A DNA stretch of 64,000 nt from positions 53,844,773-53,908,772 of the forward strand of contig OW804095.1 in the NCBI GenBank assembly GCA_942159475.1, read 5' to 3'. The stretch comes from Sthenelais limicola. Taxonomy: Eukaryota; Annelida; Polychaeta; Phyllodocida; Sigalionidae. The position numbers were made by a program, and so were the translations under genes. Within the stretch, counting starts at the first letter, position 1; the number at the start of each line of letters is the position of its first letter. Below the pieces are notes generated by a model that was not told the DNA's origin, made no database searches, and was given only the letters and a program-made list of their open reading frames with translations. Below are positions 11,734 through 23,928 of this stretch, piece after piece.

Positions 11734-14030
11734 GTAAATAACTAAGAGAAGAACCCTTTTAGAGCTAGGGGGTGAAGCAGAAGAGACATCTTGCGTCTGG
11801 AGTGTCTCTTTTAAGTGATGAGGTCAAGCAGTTTTCCAGGTTTTCTCAAGCTTGGCACTTCTTTGCTCTACTGGTCAATTGAAGATCTCGAGTACCCGAA
11901 ATATCAACAAACATTTGTCATTTGTCGCTTAGGAAATTATCTTGTTATTTGCCACTGGTTACCTCTGTCAATTTGCTGATTATAAGATCGGCAACCTCGA
12001 TTTGTCGATCATAAAAAGCCAATAATGATTGTTGATTCTCAAAAACCAAGTCTGATTTGTCGATTTAAGGCAGAATCATATATATATATTTCTCAAATCT
12101 AACCGTTCTGGCGTGTTCCCACAATGTAGAAGATTCCTTAAGGCCTAAGGGGACAAGGTCTTGGTTCCAAACAAATTGCTTTGGGATTGTAGGCAGTGCA
12201 TATGTAGCCTGGAATATACTCGGATGAAACTAATTTGAGTGCTAAAATATACTGTACATTCTCCAGATACTCTATTCAGTAGAGAGCCAGAGATTTGAAC
12301 ATATATGTCTTCGTTGAGTAGAAATATAAAAAGAAATGAATAATTATAATCCACTGTCAAAAATAGTACCAGGAAGAATTAATCGATATGAGATTCCATG
12401 AAGCCGGACAAAAATACTCTAGTCCTTCGACAATATGACAATTGTAGTAAAGCTTTGTTTAGAAAAAAATAATCTCCTTTAGTTATTACAACCGGGTAAA
12501 CATTATAAATAGGCACATAGTGTATCTGAACTATTGATCCAGTTCAACCCTATGTTACTAAACATTTGCCAGACCCCCGATTATCCAATACCCGTGCCCA
12601 AGTCGTAGGCATGATGACTGAGGCAGACAATAAAGCGTCACAAGTGAACTTCTGACCCTTACATTTGTCAATGATAAGGTGGCAAGACGTGGTACTGGTG
12701 TATACCGATAGGAGGTTTTGGAGAAAACAGGTCAGCAGGAATCGCGGAAGAAATGTTCGAAGGGTTCCCTTTTTATGTGCGGGGCAATTTGTTCCTCCAG
12801 TGTATTGGCCTCAAAGTATGGCAAAGGACCGGTATCTATTTTTAGATATAATTACTTTCTGTATGGTAAAGAACCGGTATCTATTTTTAGATAGGCTATA
12901 ATTACTTTCTGCATTGACTCATTTTACTATGTTAAAAGACTGTGCAAAATAAAGATGGATATAATTCGTATTTACATTAAATTTTATGTCGAGGTCTAAT
13001 AATGAACAAATGATGTGCTAATGGTCGATTTATACTAAAACCTAAAGCATTTTTATATCATCAAATGATAGAATTTACGAATTCTACAAATTATACTAAT
13101 TTAACGTCTTTTAATGGTTATGGGTATAATCAAGGCCACGCAACGGTGACATAAGTATTGATATTACAAGAAGAATATGCGTATGGCTATTGGGTCTGGA
13201 ATATACCTTTGTTTTTGGGGAGGGATGTTGGGTAAGATAAGGCTTGAAATAGCTTTCTTGGCCGGAGAATGTACCAGATCATCAAGATGTGAATTGTTTT
13301 GGGTCGAGCTGGTAGATACACATACATGGAAAGGGGAGTTATGTTGGACAAGCATACACATACATTTTGGCAGATAGTTACTCATATTGAGCGAATATGA
13401 CAGGATAATTACCTCGCATTGATGTAGGAATTATCAAGCGCCTTCAACAACCAATGACCAAGTAGGAAAAGCATGCAATGGTAAAGTAGGTTAGGCCTAT
13501 TATGCAGTAGATTCTGTAATCTATGCATCGGTCCCTCATAAACACGAATGTAGAATCAATTGAACACTCAATATCAAGTTCAGGTAGGAATATACTGCAT
13601 TTGCGCTCTTTTCCCTCCACTTTAGTAAGTCATTAGTGAGATTCAAGCAACTGATTGCCTCGTAATTGGTTGTGCAATCTAGACTCTGCCGAGTCTGGTG
13701 GTTTCTCTACTTCTGGGGGAGTGGCAGGGGTCTATTGGGCATCAGGACATCTCAAGCACACTCTCCTCTAGCAAAATATGGCCATGACAAACGTGTCATA
13801 AATTCGATAACAAAATAGATATATTCAAAGTCAGCACTCAATTGATCCAATCTTTATTTAGCTGAAATTCAAAACAACGGAGGTTGCGTTGAGATGATAA
13901 GAAACATGATTATTTTCAAAGTCTCACCAATATCTAGTTTGGACTCGCCATCCCACCAGATAGTAACTTACTTGGAAATATCTCTGGATGAGGAGTCATA
14001 TTGAACCGGTAATCAATAATCAGAGAAGAA
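11734..14030. other. Intergenic; 47-bp tandem duplication
   Basis: At 12817-12911 a unit containing ACCGGTATCTATTTTTAGAT and ATAATTACTTTCTG is duplicated in tandem, and the second copy has a four-base insertion (GGCT). Open frames at 13164-13385 exist on both strands over the same bases, a composition effect that I cannot resolve. I see no splice-supported exon. Confidence 0.45.
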
Positions 14031-14152
14031 TTGGTAAGACCATAAAGTGCCTTTCTGTCTCTTTTTCTCTGTCTCTCTCTCCCTATAGATACTTCTCTAT
14101 CTCTATTTCCTGGGTAAGATCATAAACTGCCTCCCTCTCAGCTCTCCCGCCC
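14031..14152. repeat. Dispersed pyrimidine-rich repeat, copy B
   Basis: Second copy of the block at 2329-2443, with the same order of TGGTAAGACCATAAAGTGCC, a CTCTTTTTCTCTGTCTC stretch, TCATAAACTGCC and CTCAGCTCTCCCGCCC. It has a small insertion (ATAGATACTT) relative to copy A. The dimeric internal organisation is the same. Confidence 0.7.
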
Positions 14153-16019
14153 TTGAATAAAAAATAATCAGAGAAGCCAAAATATGTATGACCGCATCTA
14201 TGTATAGACCAGAGGGTCAATTCAGTGGAGAGTATATAGATCCATGATAATGATAGTAATATTTACATTGAGCCTCGTGCCAGAGACACTATGTACACAT
14301 GTATAGACGGTAATGAATTTAGCTTATACACATGTATGTTCAGTGGGTAGGAGGTGGAGGTCATCCTGCCATGCAGGTTGCATAACTCTTTGGGTTAAAA
14401 CATAAATCAATGACCAGTGTGGAGGAAGGATTATTGGAATATTGGCAGTAACGATGTCAGTGGATTGACAAGCGGATGGGAAGTAAACGACGATACATCA
14501 CTCGTTGAGTATACACTCAAAGAACTTCCAACGTAAGAAAGATGAGGGACATTGCGAAGAACCGTTCAATAATGCTCTAGCTTTGGTTTGGCGGGCAGAG
14601 GAGGGGATGATGCACGTATACATGTATGCGTAATGCCCGTTTCAAACAAGGCAACGTGAACAAATTCAAAGCTGTCACGAAAACAGAATTTCCAGCTACT
14701 GGCAAATAATCCGAAAATTACAAAATGTGATGCTCATTTCTCATAACAGGCCAGCTTGATTACCAAACTAAAATCGCGATTGTTCTGGCCCAATGTCCTT
14801 GTGAGCATTTATTTATCCCACTGACAATTATAATCAGCAAAGCAATTCAACAATGCGAAAACAGAGGCTCGTCTTCCACTTCCACGTTTTTCCACAGCCA
14901 TTTACTGTCAGTCGCACTGACAGAAGCTTCATCTCATTGCCCATCATGAACATGCCTTTTAAGGATTTCCTGAGGGTGACAATATTGTTTAACAGATCAA
15001 TGTGTTAGTTCATATCCCAATTGGAATCAGATATAATATATACTAATCCAATAAGATTATTATCTGCCTGCAAGCCTGTCAAGTAGAGAATACAGTAGAG
15101 CCTCCTCTAGGTGTATGAAGAGGTACGCGTTATCTCGGAGAAAAAACAGTAAAATCATCTCTGTGATACACTAATTAATATTTGTCGTAAATGTTGTTGT
15201 GCTGCCTATATATCTGCTTTTTCAATTCCTTCCTAGTTGCAATACCTACATGGAGACATAGACCTGTAATATACGGTTATTCTCAATTGTGGTAGATGGA
15301 GGGTTAGTCAGTTTACCCCTGCAGGGTTCTTGATAATTTTATCAAACAATAGCAAAACACATAATATTATTAAATTGTGGTACTCTACTTCCCTCACCCG
15401 TGGTCGGTTATAGATCGTATTCTGAATGATGAATTTGCATCCCTGCTCCTGTTGGATACGTCTTGTATTGTTCTTATATTATAATTTTGGAATCGTTTAT
15501 CACTTCAAATATCCATTACCAAATGCCGATAATTAAACCTGTCAATGTGCCAGACGACATATATTATAGATATGCGGACATTACCGATCGGAGAGGTTGA
15601 GCTATGCGCCCAGTCCCAAACTCTGCTGGTTGATTCGATCCGCTATAGCCACTGGCGCAATATGAATTATCGCTGGCAGCGGGATCCGAGAGCAGGGATT
15701 GTTTATACAATGTTTAGTTCCGTTGACTAGTATTAGGCAGAAAACCTTAAAAGGCCAGCCTCTGTCCAGCTTAAAATATCTTTCGCACAAAATCGCCTTT
15801 CGGAGGAAAATAAATGCACGTGGGTGGCATATAATGCCGCATATAATCGTCTATACGTGCCTCATTAGGCCTACGTGGGGGATCTTGACACTATTTCAGA
15901 ATCCCGTGGTCAAGTATTATATGTGTCACAGTTTTTAATCTACTCCACCGGGTTTCTTCCATCGACTTTAAAACTCATACCCTTTTAGAAGGCGAAGTGG
16001 AACAATATGCTAATAATGG
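14153..16019. other. Intergenic, nothing firm
   Basis: Bases 15540-15730 are less AT-rich and open on both strands for about 60 codons, but neither reading shows a recognisable motif or matching splice sites. The rest is ordinary AT-rich sequence. Confidence 0.35.
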
Positions 16020-16330
16020 AAACGCTCGAGACGGTTCATGAAGCGCCATTGGATGATTGGCTGCGAATGGGCTAGTGGGCACCAAGCATTGGCCGTGAAC
16101 ATCCTTCAGACCAGCGCTTTTATCAAAATAAGGGCGACTGGATTGCATTCAGTTCTCCTGATCTAAGATGCCCATTCACACGAATCAGTCGTGCCTACGC
16201 ATGTGAAATTTGCGCCTTATCACCGCTAGGGTTATGATATGCAGAGGTCAGGGTCGTACGTCATAGGGAAGCACCCACGCGGCCCTCAGGGACAGGAAAA
16301 GGCGTCCATCTTAGCCTGCCGGATCCAACA
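16020..16330. promoter_or_regulatory. CCAAT-box cluster in a GC-richer patch
   Basis: Within a patch clearly richer in G and C than its surroundings, two inverted CCAAT boxes lie three bases apart (ATTGGATGATTGG, about 16047-16059), and a third ATTGG lies near 16088. Closely spaced CCAAT boxes on one face of the helix are typical NF-Y promoter architecture. I see no TATA box and cannot find the exon it would serve, so the call rests on motif density alone. Confidence 0.25.
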
Positions 16331-17881
16331 ATAATCAAAAAGGTAGAAATAAAAAGAAGATACAGAGCGTTAAGATCAATATCTACCAGGTCGGTATGTT
16401 GCTCGTTGTTGTTCGTTGGCCATTTCTTTGTTTTCATCGTCTGTGGATGATTCAGAGATCGGACCAGAAGGGGGAAACTGGCTGAGAATCACGTCAATGT
16501 TGCAGAAATCTTAGATCCCACCCATTTATTGAACTTGTGGTCACTTACATCGAAAGCAACAGTATTAATACAGTTTCATATTGAATGTCATGTGTCATAT
16601 CTATATATGTGATAACGATATAACAGAGAGTATTCATTATATAACGGGTTTGCATCAATTATGACCATATACAGACTTCCCCCGCTTCTTTTACGTTATA
16701 ATTCTAATTATGTAAATTACATGGAATAAAAAGGCATAACGGAAACTAATTATCGTAACTTATGTTCATAAGAGTGTTCATTTTCACGCAAAAAGGGTGA
16801 GTAACTTGTGACTGCCCCGAATTCCCCGAAGACTTCTCCCAAGAGAAAGGACGAAACCACCTTCCTAGCTATTATAGCTATTATATTGAAAACATGGTCA
16901 TTCAACCAAACCGCCTTTGTCCTAGAACAGTTCCCCAAATTCTTTGCCATCTATGTCAGGAACACAATATTGCAAAGCAACTTCTTGGATATCTTTTCAT
17001 GATTCTTTCATGAATTGGGAATATCCCCTCAAATAGACTTAAGTCAAACTATATGAATATCTATTGGGACCAATGCCCCAATAGACATAATAATTTTTTC
17101 TCGTGATATTGGCATATGTCTTACTCATGGGCTATCCATGAAATGAAGGGAAGATAATATCTATAAATAAAGTCCTAGTTAATATAGAGTTGGGTAAGTC
17201 TTTGATCTTTTATGTGTGGGGGCGGGGAGGGGGGGCTAAAAAGGAAAAGTCTATCATATTTATAAAGATCACTATGGCCTCAACTGATGAATCAAGTGAG
17301 GCCCCAGGTAACTATCCTAATTGTTTTCTGAGAACAGTCCTTTGTCATCCATGTCAGGAACAAAATATTTTTAAGAATGAAATTAGAATTGATGAGATCA
17401 TTGGAGTGCAAGAGGTAATTGACAGATTCTCATTGTCCCACCATATCTACACAGGCTGGAAAGGCAAAAAGGAAAGTGAAGGGAATATTTAAAACAGTTT
17501 ATTAATGGACCACTTGCTACCAACTGTGACAAATTGGCAATGGTTATCAATCAACCGATGGGGTGCTTCATATTATGATGTATGACCACGTGCCGCATTT
17601 CCTCAGACACAATGAAGAGACGGCAGTTTGGAAAAAATAAATTATTAATGAGATAGAAATTAATTAATTAAGTATTATATATATGTAGAGAACCCAGCTT
17701 TTGGAGCTTAATCTACCTAGACGTGGTGAACATAGAATGAGAAAAGGAAGCACTCTTACTCTCCGTGTACCCAATTATAGGGTATATCTCTCTCTGAGAG
17801 TGCACCACATGTTATCAGTTATGATATCAGTTTTCATCAGTCTTTTGATTATAAAACTAAATGCAACGTATGCAACATATG
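16331..17881. other. Intergenic; G4 motif near 17218
   Basis: A G-rich stretch with quadruplex potential lies at 17218-17235. Short open frames at 16750-17002 occur on both strands over the same bases, and neither has supporting splice sites. No repeat or gene recognised otherwise. Confidence 0.4.
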
Positions 17882-17997
17882 CAACAATGTATTCACAAAA
17901 TGTGTCCTTTGGTGCATATCTTTCACAAGTGCTGAAGGCATGCGTGAAAGACATGCACCAAAAGACACACGCGTTTTGTAAATGCATGTGTAGTTGC
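17882..17997. repeat. Long imperfect hairpin (miRNA- or MITE-like)
   Basis: The left arm carries TTTGGTGCATATCTTTCAC and the right arm its near-perfect complement, GTGAAAGACATGCACCAAAA, separated by a loop of about 16 bases. Pairing extends outwards through ACAAAATG/CGTTTTGT and AATGTATT/AATGCATG to GCAAC/GTTGC, giving arms of roughly 45-50 bases with a few bulges. The size suits either a microRNA precursor-like transcript or a short palindromic MITE remnant. The mirrored open frames on both strands here follow from the palindrome and are not genes. Confidence 0.55.
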
Positions 17998-18329
17998 TCA
18001 AGTTGAGCTCTATTTTTATGCCATGATATATATTTAAACATTATTTGTCCAATATTTACCATTTATTTATGTCTCGCAAACCCCAGACTTGGAAAAGCAG
18101 GCGCCTCAAATTTGCGTCATTGAAAAGATGTCATTGAAATAAGCGTCATAGATTGGTGCAACTAGATTTAAGTAGCCAATCAAAATAGCGTAGTAAATTC
18201 AGTGCATTCGAAAAGCAGATTCTGCTAGTGAAATCTACCCATGCATATATATGCCATGGGCCAATCTGGCCCTCTTTTTGTGGATATGCACACCAATCGT
18301 GGCTTGATAGAAATGTTACCTTGGAGAAT

Positions 18330-19200
18330 TGTGACCTTAACCTTGACAAAGGTTATTAACAAGGTGCTGTTGGAGCCCTATCGCATACTTTAATGGTGTA
18401 CCCCAGAGATAAATAGTTCCAGAGAAACTTACCTAATACTAAGATTTACACCAAAATCTGATGTTTGACCTTCAAAATGATGACCATGACCACGACAAAT
18501 ATCATTGACAAGACATCTAATGCAAGTGCTCCTCGAACCCTATCAGATGCTCAAATTGTGTAACCTAGAGATAAATAGTTCCAGAGATACATAACATATA
18601 CCTAATTCTAAACTCTAGATAAAAAAATTATGTTTGACATTGGAAATGGTGACCTTGACCTAGACAAAGGTCATTGACAACATGTTCCATAGAAGTGTTG
18701 TTAGTGCCCTTTCACATGCATAAATTATGTACATTAGTGATAAATAGTTTCAAAGATACATACATAAGGCTCAAATTTGATGATCAATGTTTGATCAATG
18801 TTTGACCTTGAAAATGGTGACCTTGACCTTGATAAAGGTCATTAAAAAGAACTCAAATGAAACCACTCTTAGAAATCTATCATATGCTTAAATTTTGTAG
18901 CCTTGAAATAAATAGTTCAAAAGATACAGACTGCTGTATGTAATTCAGATTTACACAAAATTTAGCGTAGAATGAAAAGTTAGGCTTGGTTACTATGGCA
19001 ACGGACATTCCAATGACACCAGAAATGGGTTATTTTTCTTTCCCGTAATGCCAGTTATTATTTGTATGAATTAGGTTACCATTTTCCCCTATTGCCATAT
19101 TTTCATAAGAGAAAATAGAATGTCAAATCCCAGAATTTTGCTATTTTTATAGTTCAAGGTCATATTTGGTGATCCTGACCTTGATCAAGGTCATTGATTC
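18330..19200. repeat. Tandem array with TGACCT/AGGTCA cores
   Basis: Four diverged units start at about 18332, 18481, 18650 and 18818 (spacing about 149-169 bases), with a degenerate fifth near 19176. Each unit holds a core of the form TGACCTTGACCT-N-ACAAAGGTCATTGAC and a downstream AGATAAATAGTTCCAGAGAT-like word. The core packs several AGGTCA half-sites, the DNA element bound by nuclear receptors, in direct and inverted orientation. No coding frame runs through the array. Confidence 0.7.
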
Positions 19201-20177
19201 GAACACTGCTAACAGCGCTCATATACACCATCATTATTCCGAAGTTTGGTCATATTTCTGATAACAGCTGGGACACTAAAAACCAATTATTTGCTAAAAT
19301 ACAAAAAAAAATCATGAAATTCTACACCAAATACCTCATATTATACGATGGGTAGGGGTTACTTCTTAAATAGTGGGGTTTTTTGCCCTTGGCCGCTGGC
19401 CTATTAGAACACTTTGCAACGATTCTTGGGGATATGTTAATTTTGTGTAGTCATGCCTGACATGTGGGTCAGATAAAAATATGAACCATAGGCTACTCCA
19501 CAAATTTAGCAAATTGTATTAAATGAAGCTGAACAATTATAAATACTTGATATACCAGAGTATAGTTGGCAATGGGTTGATCTTAGATAGTATTGGTTAA
19601 TTTAAACAGTAATTTGCTATAACTTGTTCAAAATGTTTTGGGTTATATGAGAGAATTGATGGAAACCAATGGTGCAACTGCTTGTCAGTTCACCCCTGAG
19701 TAAGTGACCTACTTTTGTCAAACCATATTTCATACAGTGTGTAGATGTTAGTCACACTACTCTATAGTGATCAAAGTCTTTTTAAATTGAAAAATATAAT
19801 AATTAAACATATTAAACATGATTCAGAATCTCACATATATAAGTCATAAAATGGAATGAAGGCAAACTTTACCAACCAGCTGTTTCCCAACAAGGTTAAT
19901 CAATCATCACACAATATGTTGCATTTCCCTATGGCATTTCCCTATGGCATGTCCCTATGCTGAGATCCTCAAAATATGAACCAAAATCAGCAGCTCTTTC
20001 AATCTATGGACATTTAGTCAATTCTACTAAATTATGCTGAAAAAAAAACAGGTTTAACTGTTGGATATAGCGCATATATTAATAATATGATGGTAACAAA
20101 ATGTTAGATGTAGTATTATACATATTTTGTGCTGACTTAAGTATTTAATTCCAACCTTCTTCTACCATGTTACAAGC
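19201..20177. other. Intergenic; small 13-bp tandem repeat
   Basis: The word GCATTTCCCTATG is repeated about three times at 19921-19960 with minor variation. Nothing else recognised. Confidence 0.4.
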
Positions 20178-20203
20178 TCAAAACATCAATCTAAGTTGAA
20201 AGT

Positions 20204-20386
20204 TTATTGAAATAAAGAAATAGACAAACAAACAAGATGATCCATCATCAGTGATGTTGGGTGCTGAAAAGGAACGTTCTCTGGAGTAACTGTTGGAACT
20301 ATGTGGCCTCCAGATTGCAGCTGCGCTAAGCAAGCGCAAGTCTGCGATAATGCCTGCAGTGTGCCCGGGCCTGGAGGCACGGACAC
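20204..20386 (-). other. Coding-like segment, possible 3' terminal exon
   Basis: On the minus strand a GC-richer patch follows an acceptor-like CACACTGCAG and reads about 49 codons (starting Ala-Leu-Ser-Gln, ending Leu-Phe-Gln-stop). The stop codon lies inside an AATAAA, which could be the poly(A) signal of the same transcript. A second minus-strand frame is also open here, so I cannot be sure which reading, if either, is real. The residue composition is mixed and not simply AT-driven. No domain recognised. It could be a terminal exon, a processed pseudogene end or a SINE-like retroposon tail. Confidence 0.2.
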
Positions 20387-20423
20387 TACAAATATTGTAT
20401 TGTATAAGCTTTATTTCCGACAT

Positions 20424-21783
20424 CCATCACAAGTACAAATTCAATAATCGGAAAAAGGTTCAAAGAAACATTTCATGTATGACACATACACTACAGATAT
20501 AGAAAAGTAATTGATTAAGAATTATCTAAAAGGTTCATAAGGTATAGAAGGAGTGATATGATAGGAAAGTGGGTGGTTGGGGTCAGGAAGAGTGAGAGAC
20601 ATGTGTCTGCTTTCAGGGCAGGAGTAAAGGACACAGCAGGAAAGGAAGTGAAAGTGGGTGAGAGGAGAGAGGAGAGAGGGTGGTAGTGGGGGTAGTAATC
20701 AACCATTCGGCTATATATAATACAACAATATAATCAAGCTAAATCAGGACATACTGGTACATTTGTTCTTGATTACCCATGAGTACACATGTACATACAT
20801 TTGAGATCCTTAACATGCAACATGTCTTGTCGTTGGGTGGGTTTCTCTACAACAAAATATAGACGAACGACGGGTTTATTGAAAGAGACTGGTAAACTAT
20901 ATAATACTCTGAGGCCGTCAATGTTAGTGTTTTAGCCAGAAGCTGGTAATAATTGTGCTTTTACTCAATATTGGAAATGAATAACTGCATGCAGCCGAAT
21001 GAAAATGTGAACAAATAATAACAAGAAAACGTAAACAAAAAGAAGAACAAATCTAATCAGTGAGACATTAATATTTGTAGATGATGTAGCTAAAGGTCTG
21101 ATCCAAGTATTCCACATCCTCTAGCATTTCAACTAGTTAGATTTGTAATCAATCATAATCTGATGATAAATAAACCATCCGAAGAAGAAAGTAAATTAGC
21201 CCATGTAATTACCACAGTATTTGTGTAAATGAAAGATCTAGGTGACGTTAATCAGCTGAAGCTTTAAGAGGCATAATCTTAAGAAACCAAATTAAGGAAC
21301 ATGGAACACCTTCTACTAGAATTTCTAGCTGTCAATTGTGTGGGAATCTCTGCTAAATTCCTCAATTGTGGGAAACTTGTGAAGCCCCCTCGACTCTCTT
21401 TGTCTCCATCGCTTCTCAAACTACGATTCAGAGACGGAATCAAATTAATTTAATTTTATGGAGTCTGCGACATGAAATGAATCAGAAAACACCGCAATAG
21501 AAAACTGAAATAAAATAGTTTCCAAGGAAGCTTTTATCAATCATTAGTATAAATTTGGATGTTTTTACTTAATTTCAATGTCTTTCAGGTGGGGAGACAA
21601 TGGTACGCTCCCAGCGGTGGTGGTGGTGGTGGTGGTGGTGGTGGTAGGGAGGGATGGGCAAATTGCAAATTATCTACATTTAGCTGATGCTCAATTTTAA
21701 ACGTCTCTGTGTGAAAATAAAAATGTGCCATCCCATAAGTATCGATAGTAGTATATATATACACATGGGCCTGCTTTCGGCAT
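20424..21783. other. Intergenic; purine tract and (GGT)n
   Basis: A purine-rich tract of GA/GGA type lies at about 20540-20695. A (GGT)n microsatellite of ten repeats lies at 21615-21645. The rest is AT-rich with no coding-like segment. Confidence 0.5.
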
Positions 21784-22050
21784 GTGGTCTCTGGTTTGGT
21801 TCATGTCTATGCTAACGCGATTACATGCCTTATTGAGTTGTATGCGATGAGGAGTCGACACACCCGCGAGCCCCCAATGTTTACACGTCCAATTGCCTTC
21901 GATCGTCGGCGATGCCGCGATCAGCCGCGGGGAGAGTCACGTCGCCCTATCGTTGATAGCAACTGATAACTAGATTGGGTCGAGCGACCAGTGCGTGTGC
22001 TAAAGACCAGCTCCTCCGTGCATACACCAGCCGAGACTGGTGTGCGACCA
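21784..22050. promoter_or_regulatory. CpG-rich patch, unassigned
   Basis: This patch has many more CpG dinucleotides than its flanks (GTCGACACACCCGCGAGCC, ATCGTCGGCGATGCCGCGAT and others). A plus-strand frame (21784-21966) reads Arg-rich sequence and ends at a stop, but lacks splice-site support. A short perfect hairpin ACACCAG-CCGAGA-CTGGTGT lies near 22024. CpG density like this may mark an unmethylated promoter or an exon. I cannot tell which. Confidence 0.25.
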
Positions 22051-23013
22051 AATAAGAAAGGCAATTCGTCCTCTATAGAATGAAGAGTGGTAGGGAGGCT
22101 TCCGATAGTTAGATCATGTTGGGACAGATTCAGAACGGTGCTGATAGAACGCAGGCCAGGATGGCTGTGTCACACTTACAAGCTATGTATATTTGTATAG
22201 TAGAGAGTCCACCACATACTGTGTTATCTGGTTCACATGCATCTACAATAGTCTTTGCATAGTAATATCTCACTAATTATTTAAACAAACGCAGCATTAA
22301 TTAATCAGACAGCCTAGATAAATTGCTGTTCATGTGTCGTCTCTAAATTAATTTTCACGTTGAGATCTTACTCGGGAGGAAATACCGCATGAGTGGTAAT
22401 GAAAACCTCCAGGCAATGAATAAATAACTCTACGGCCGTCCGTATGTAGATCTAATATATTCTATTAAGCTATTCCTTGTTTGGGATGAAATTGGATTTA
22501 CTTTGACTAAAAGGAATTGTAGCTTACATGTGTATAGAATGTATACAGAAAATAGACCACTGTATCGCTCTCATGCATGAGTGTAAGTTGTGTATGTCTC
22601 TAATATCTATTTCCAATGCACCACAGAACCAATTCCCGTTCTATGTTTATGGATATATCTGTTATCGGTGGTCTACATCAGCAGTAGATGGTTCGTTGGG
22701 CTGATACTCGGTTCTTATCAAAAAATGAATCTGCATAATGATACGCTGAGGAAGTCGCTATTTACTGGGGTGGGGTGTGTGGACTTTTCACCATTGTTGT
22801 TCCCAGAGGAAACGGGGACGACGCTTCATAGATCATGACGTTTCTCCTGGGTATAAGAACAATTTTCAGTTCTTGTTAGGATACTACTAAGCAACAACAC
22901 AATTGGAAGTCCTTTTTTTCTTTGATTCAGTTTTTTTTGTGTTGTAACCATTATATAATGAATGAATGAATTGTGATGCTAATTCATTTTGCTCCTGTTA
23001 AAGAACTGCTTGA
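22051..23013. other. Intergenic, nothing recognised
   Basis: AT-rich sequence. An ATGA/AATG microsatellite-like stretch lies near 22958-22974. No coding segment with splice support. Confidence 0.4.
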
Positions 23014-23090
23014 GGTTAGTCTCTACCTTGAATGGTCAAGGGGCTATAAGCACCTGAGGCAGAGACTAAAAGGATTAATGACCTCCATTT
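23014..23090. repeat. Hairpin-bearing repeat, copy 1
   Basis: TTAGTCTCTACCTTG and AGGCAGAGACTAA form a 13-14-bp stem with one mismatch around a ~27-base loop, followed by GGATTAATGACCTCCATTT. The same stem and downstream word recur at 38790-38879 (TTAGTCTCTACCTT, AGGTAGAGACTAA, AGATTAATAACCCCCATTT) with a completely different loop. A conserved stem with a variable loop is the mark either of a small inverted-repeat element or of a structured RNA. Confidence 0.6.
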
Positions 23091-23192
23091 CGCTCGTCTT
23101 CGCCTCGGGATTATACACCAAATAGTGCACCAGCAGGCTCTCAATGTCGGTCGTTAATAATTCAACGAGGGCATACGAATCAATGTCAAAAT
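23044..23192 (-). CDS. Coding-like exon, unknown protein
   Basis: After an acceptor-like ATGCTTTCAG, the minus strand reads 48 codons with a natural amino-acid mix: Phe-Asp-Ile-Asp-Ser-Tyr at the start, an acidic and leucine-rich middle (Leu-Val-Glu-Leu-Leu, Asp-Ile-Glu-Ser-Leu-Leu), then Asn-Pro-Glu-Ala-Lys. The reading ends Ile-Asn-Pro-Phe-Ser-Leu and a TAG inside the hairpin repeat at 23014-23090, so the true exon may end at a donor just before the repeat or may use the repeat as its 3' end. I do not recognise the family. Chance is possible for a 48-codon frame, but the composition is unlike the surrounding AT-driven frames. Confidence 0.3.
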
Positions 23193-23670
23193 CTGAAAGC
23201 ATTAAACGCTGACCTTCAGCCCTACCCCAACAATATTAAGCTATATATGACGGTTCCCAACAGAGTGTTCAATTTATTGTTCATTTCGTTGCTCAGGAAC
23301 TCTTGTTACTTTATATGGAATGGTTTCCCGCCAGTCCCGTCCGCCAAGTAATAGAAGAAGAATTCATGGGGCGATAAAATCCCAAGTATATGCTAGCGGC
23401 CTAGAGGCCCTTTAATTGCAAGTGGAAGTGGAAGTACTGAGGTTATTAATTGACCGGAAGACACTTTTGTCCATGCATGTCAAATATGTCAATTTGTGCG
23501 CGCGCACTTTCATGGCAAGCAGTCTGCTTAGCTTCCCATATAGTGATATCCGTTTTCTTTCGACGCGAAACATACATCAACTAAAGCCTATATTTCAGTT
23601 CGAGTAATAGTGTTCCACGACAGAGCGCTGAGGATGAAATTAATATCTTCAGAATTATTTCAGACATGAC

Positions 23671-23928
23671 TTAGAATGACAGCAGAAATGATACAACTGC
23701 GCTTTGATCACCGTTAAATACAGCATCAAAGGAATTGAGTAAAAAAGAATTTTGTTGACACAACAAATTATGAAAGCCTGACCACACCCGATTAAAGTGG
23801 ACTATTCCTGTTGCCTTATGGCATGCTAACTTGACCAATTCAGGCTTCAAGTTCAAGGATTGACATTTACTGAACGCAGGTTGTCCCATCCAAGAAACAG
23901 ATGTTTTACTAGACCCGGATGTATTCAA
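23671..23928 (-). other. Coding-like open frame, unknown
   Basis: A minus-strand frame of about 85 codons, with no ATG at its 5' edge, reads a balanced composition (Thr-Ser-Gly-Ser-Ser-Lys, Trp-Met-Gly-Gln-Pro, Lys-Pro-Glu-Leu-Val-Lys) and stops at TAA. No domain recognised and no clean splice acceptor beyond a weak one. It lies only ~480 bases upstream, on the same strand, of the coding-like exon at 23044-23192 and could be part of the same transcription unit. It could equally be chance. Confidence 0.2.

Noticed and set aside
13164..13385. Frames of 66-73 codons on opposite strands
   Set aside because: They are mirror readings of the same bases, with no splice-site support and no recognisable motif.
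17894..18062. Coding frames on both strands over the 17.9-kb hairpin
   Set aside because: The frames mirror each other because the DNA is palindromic, so they carry no independent coding evidence.
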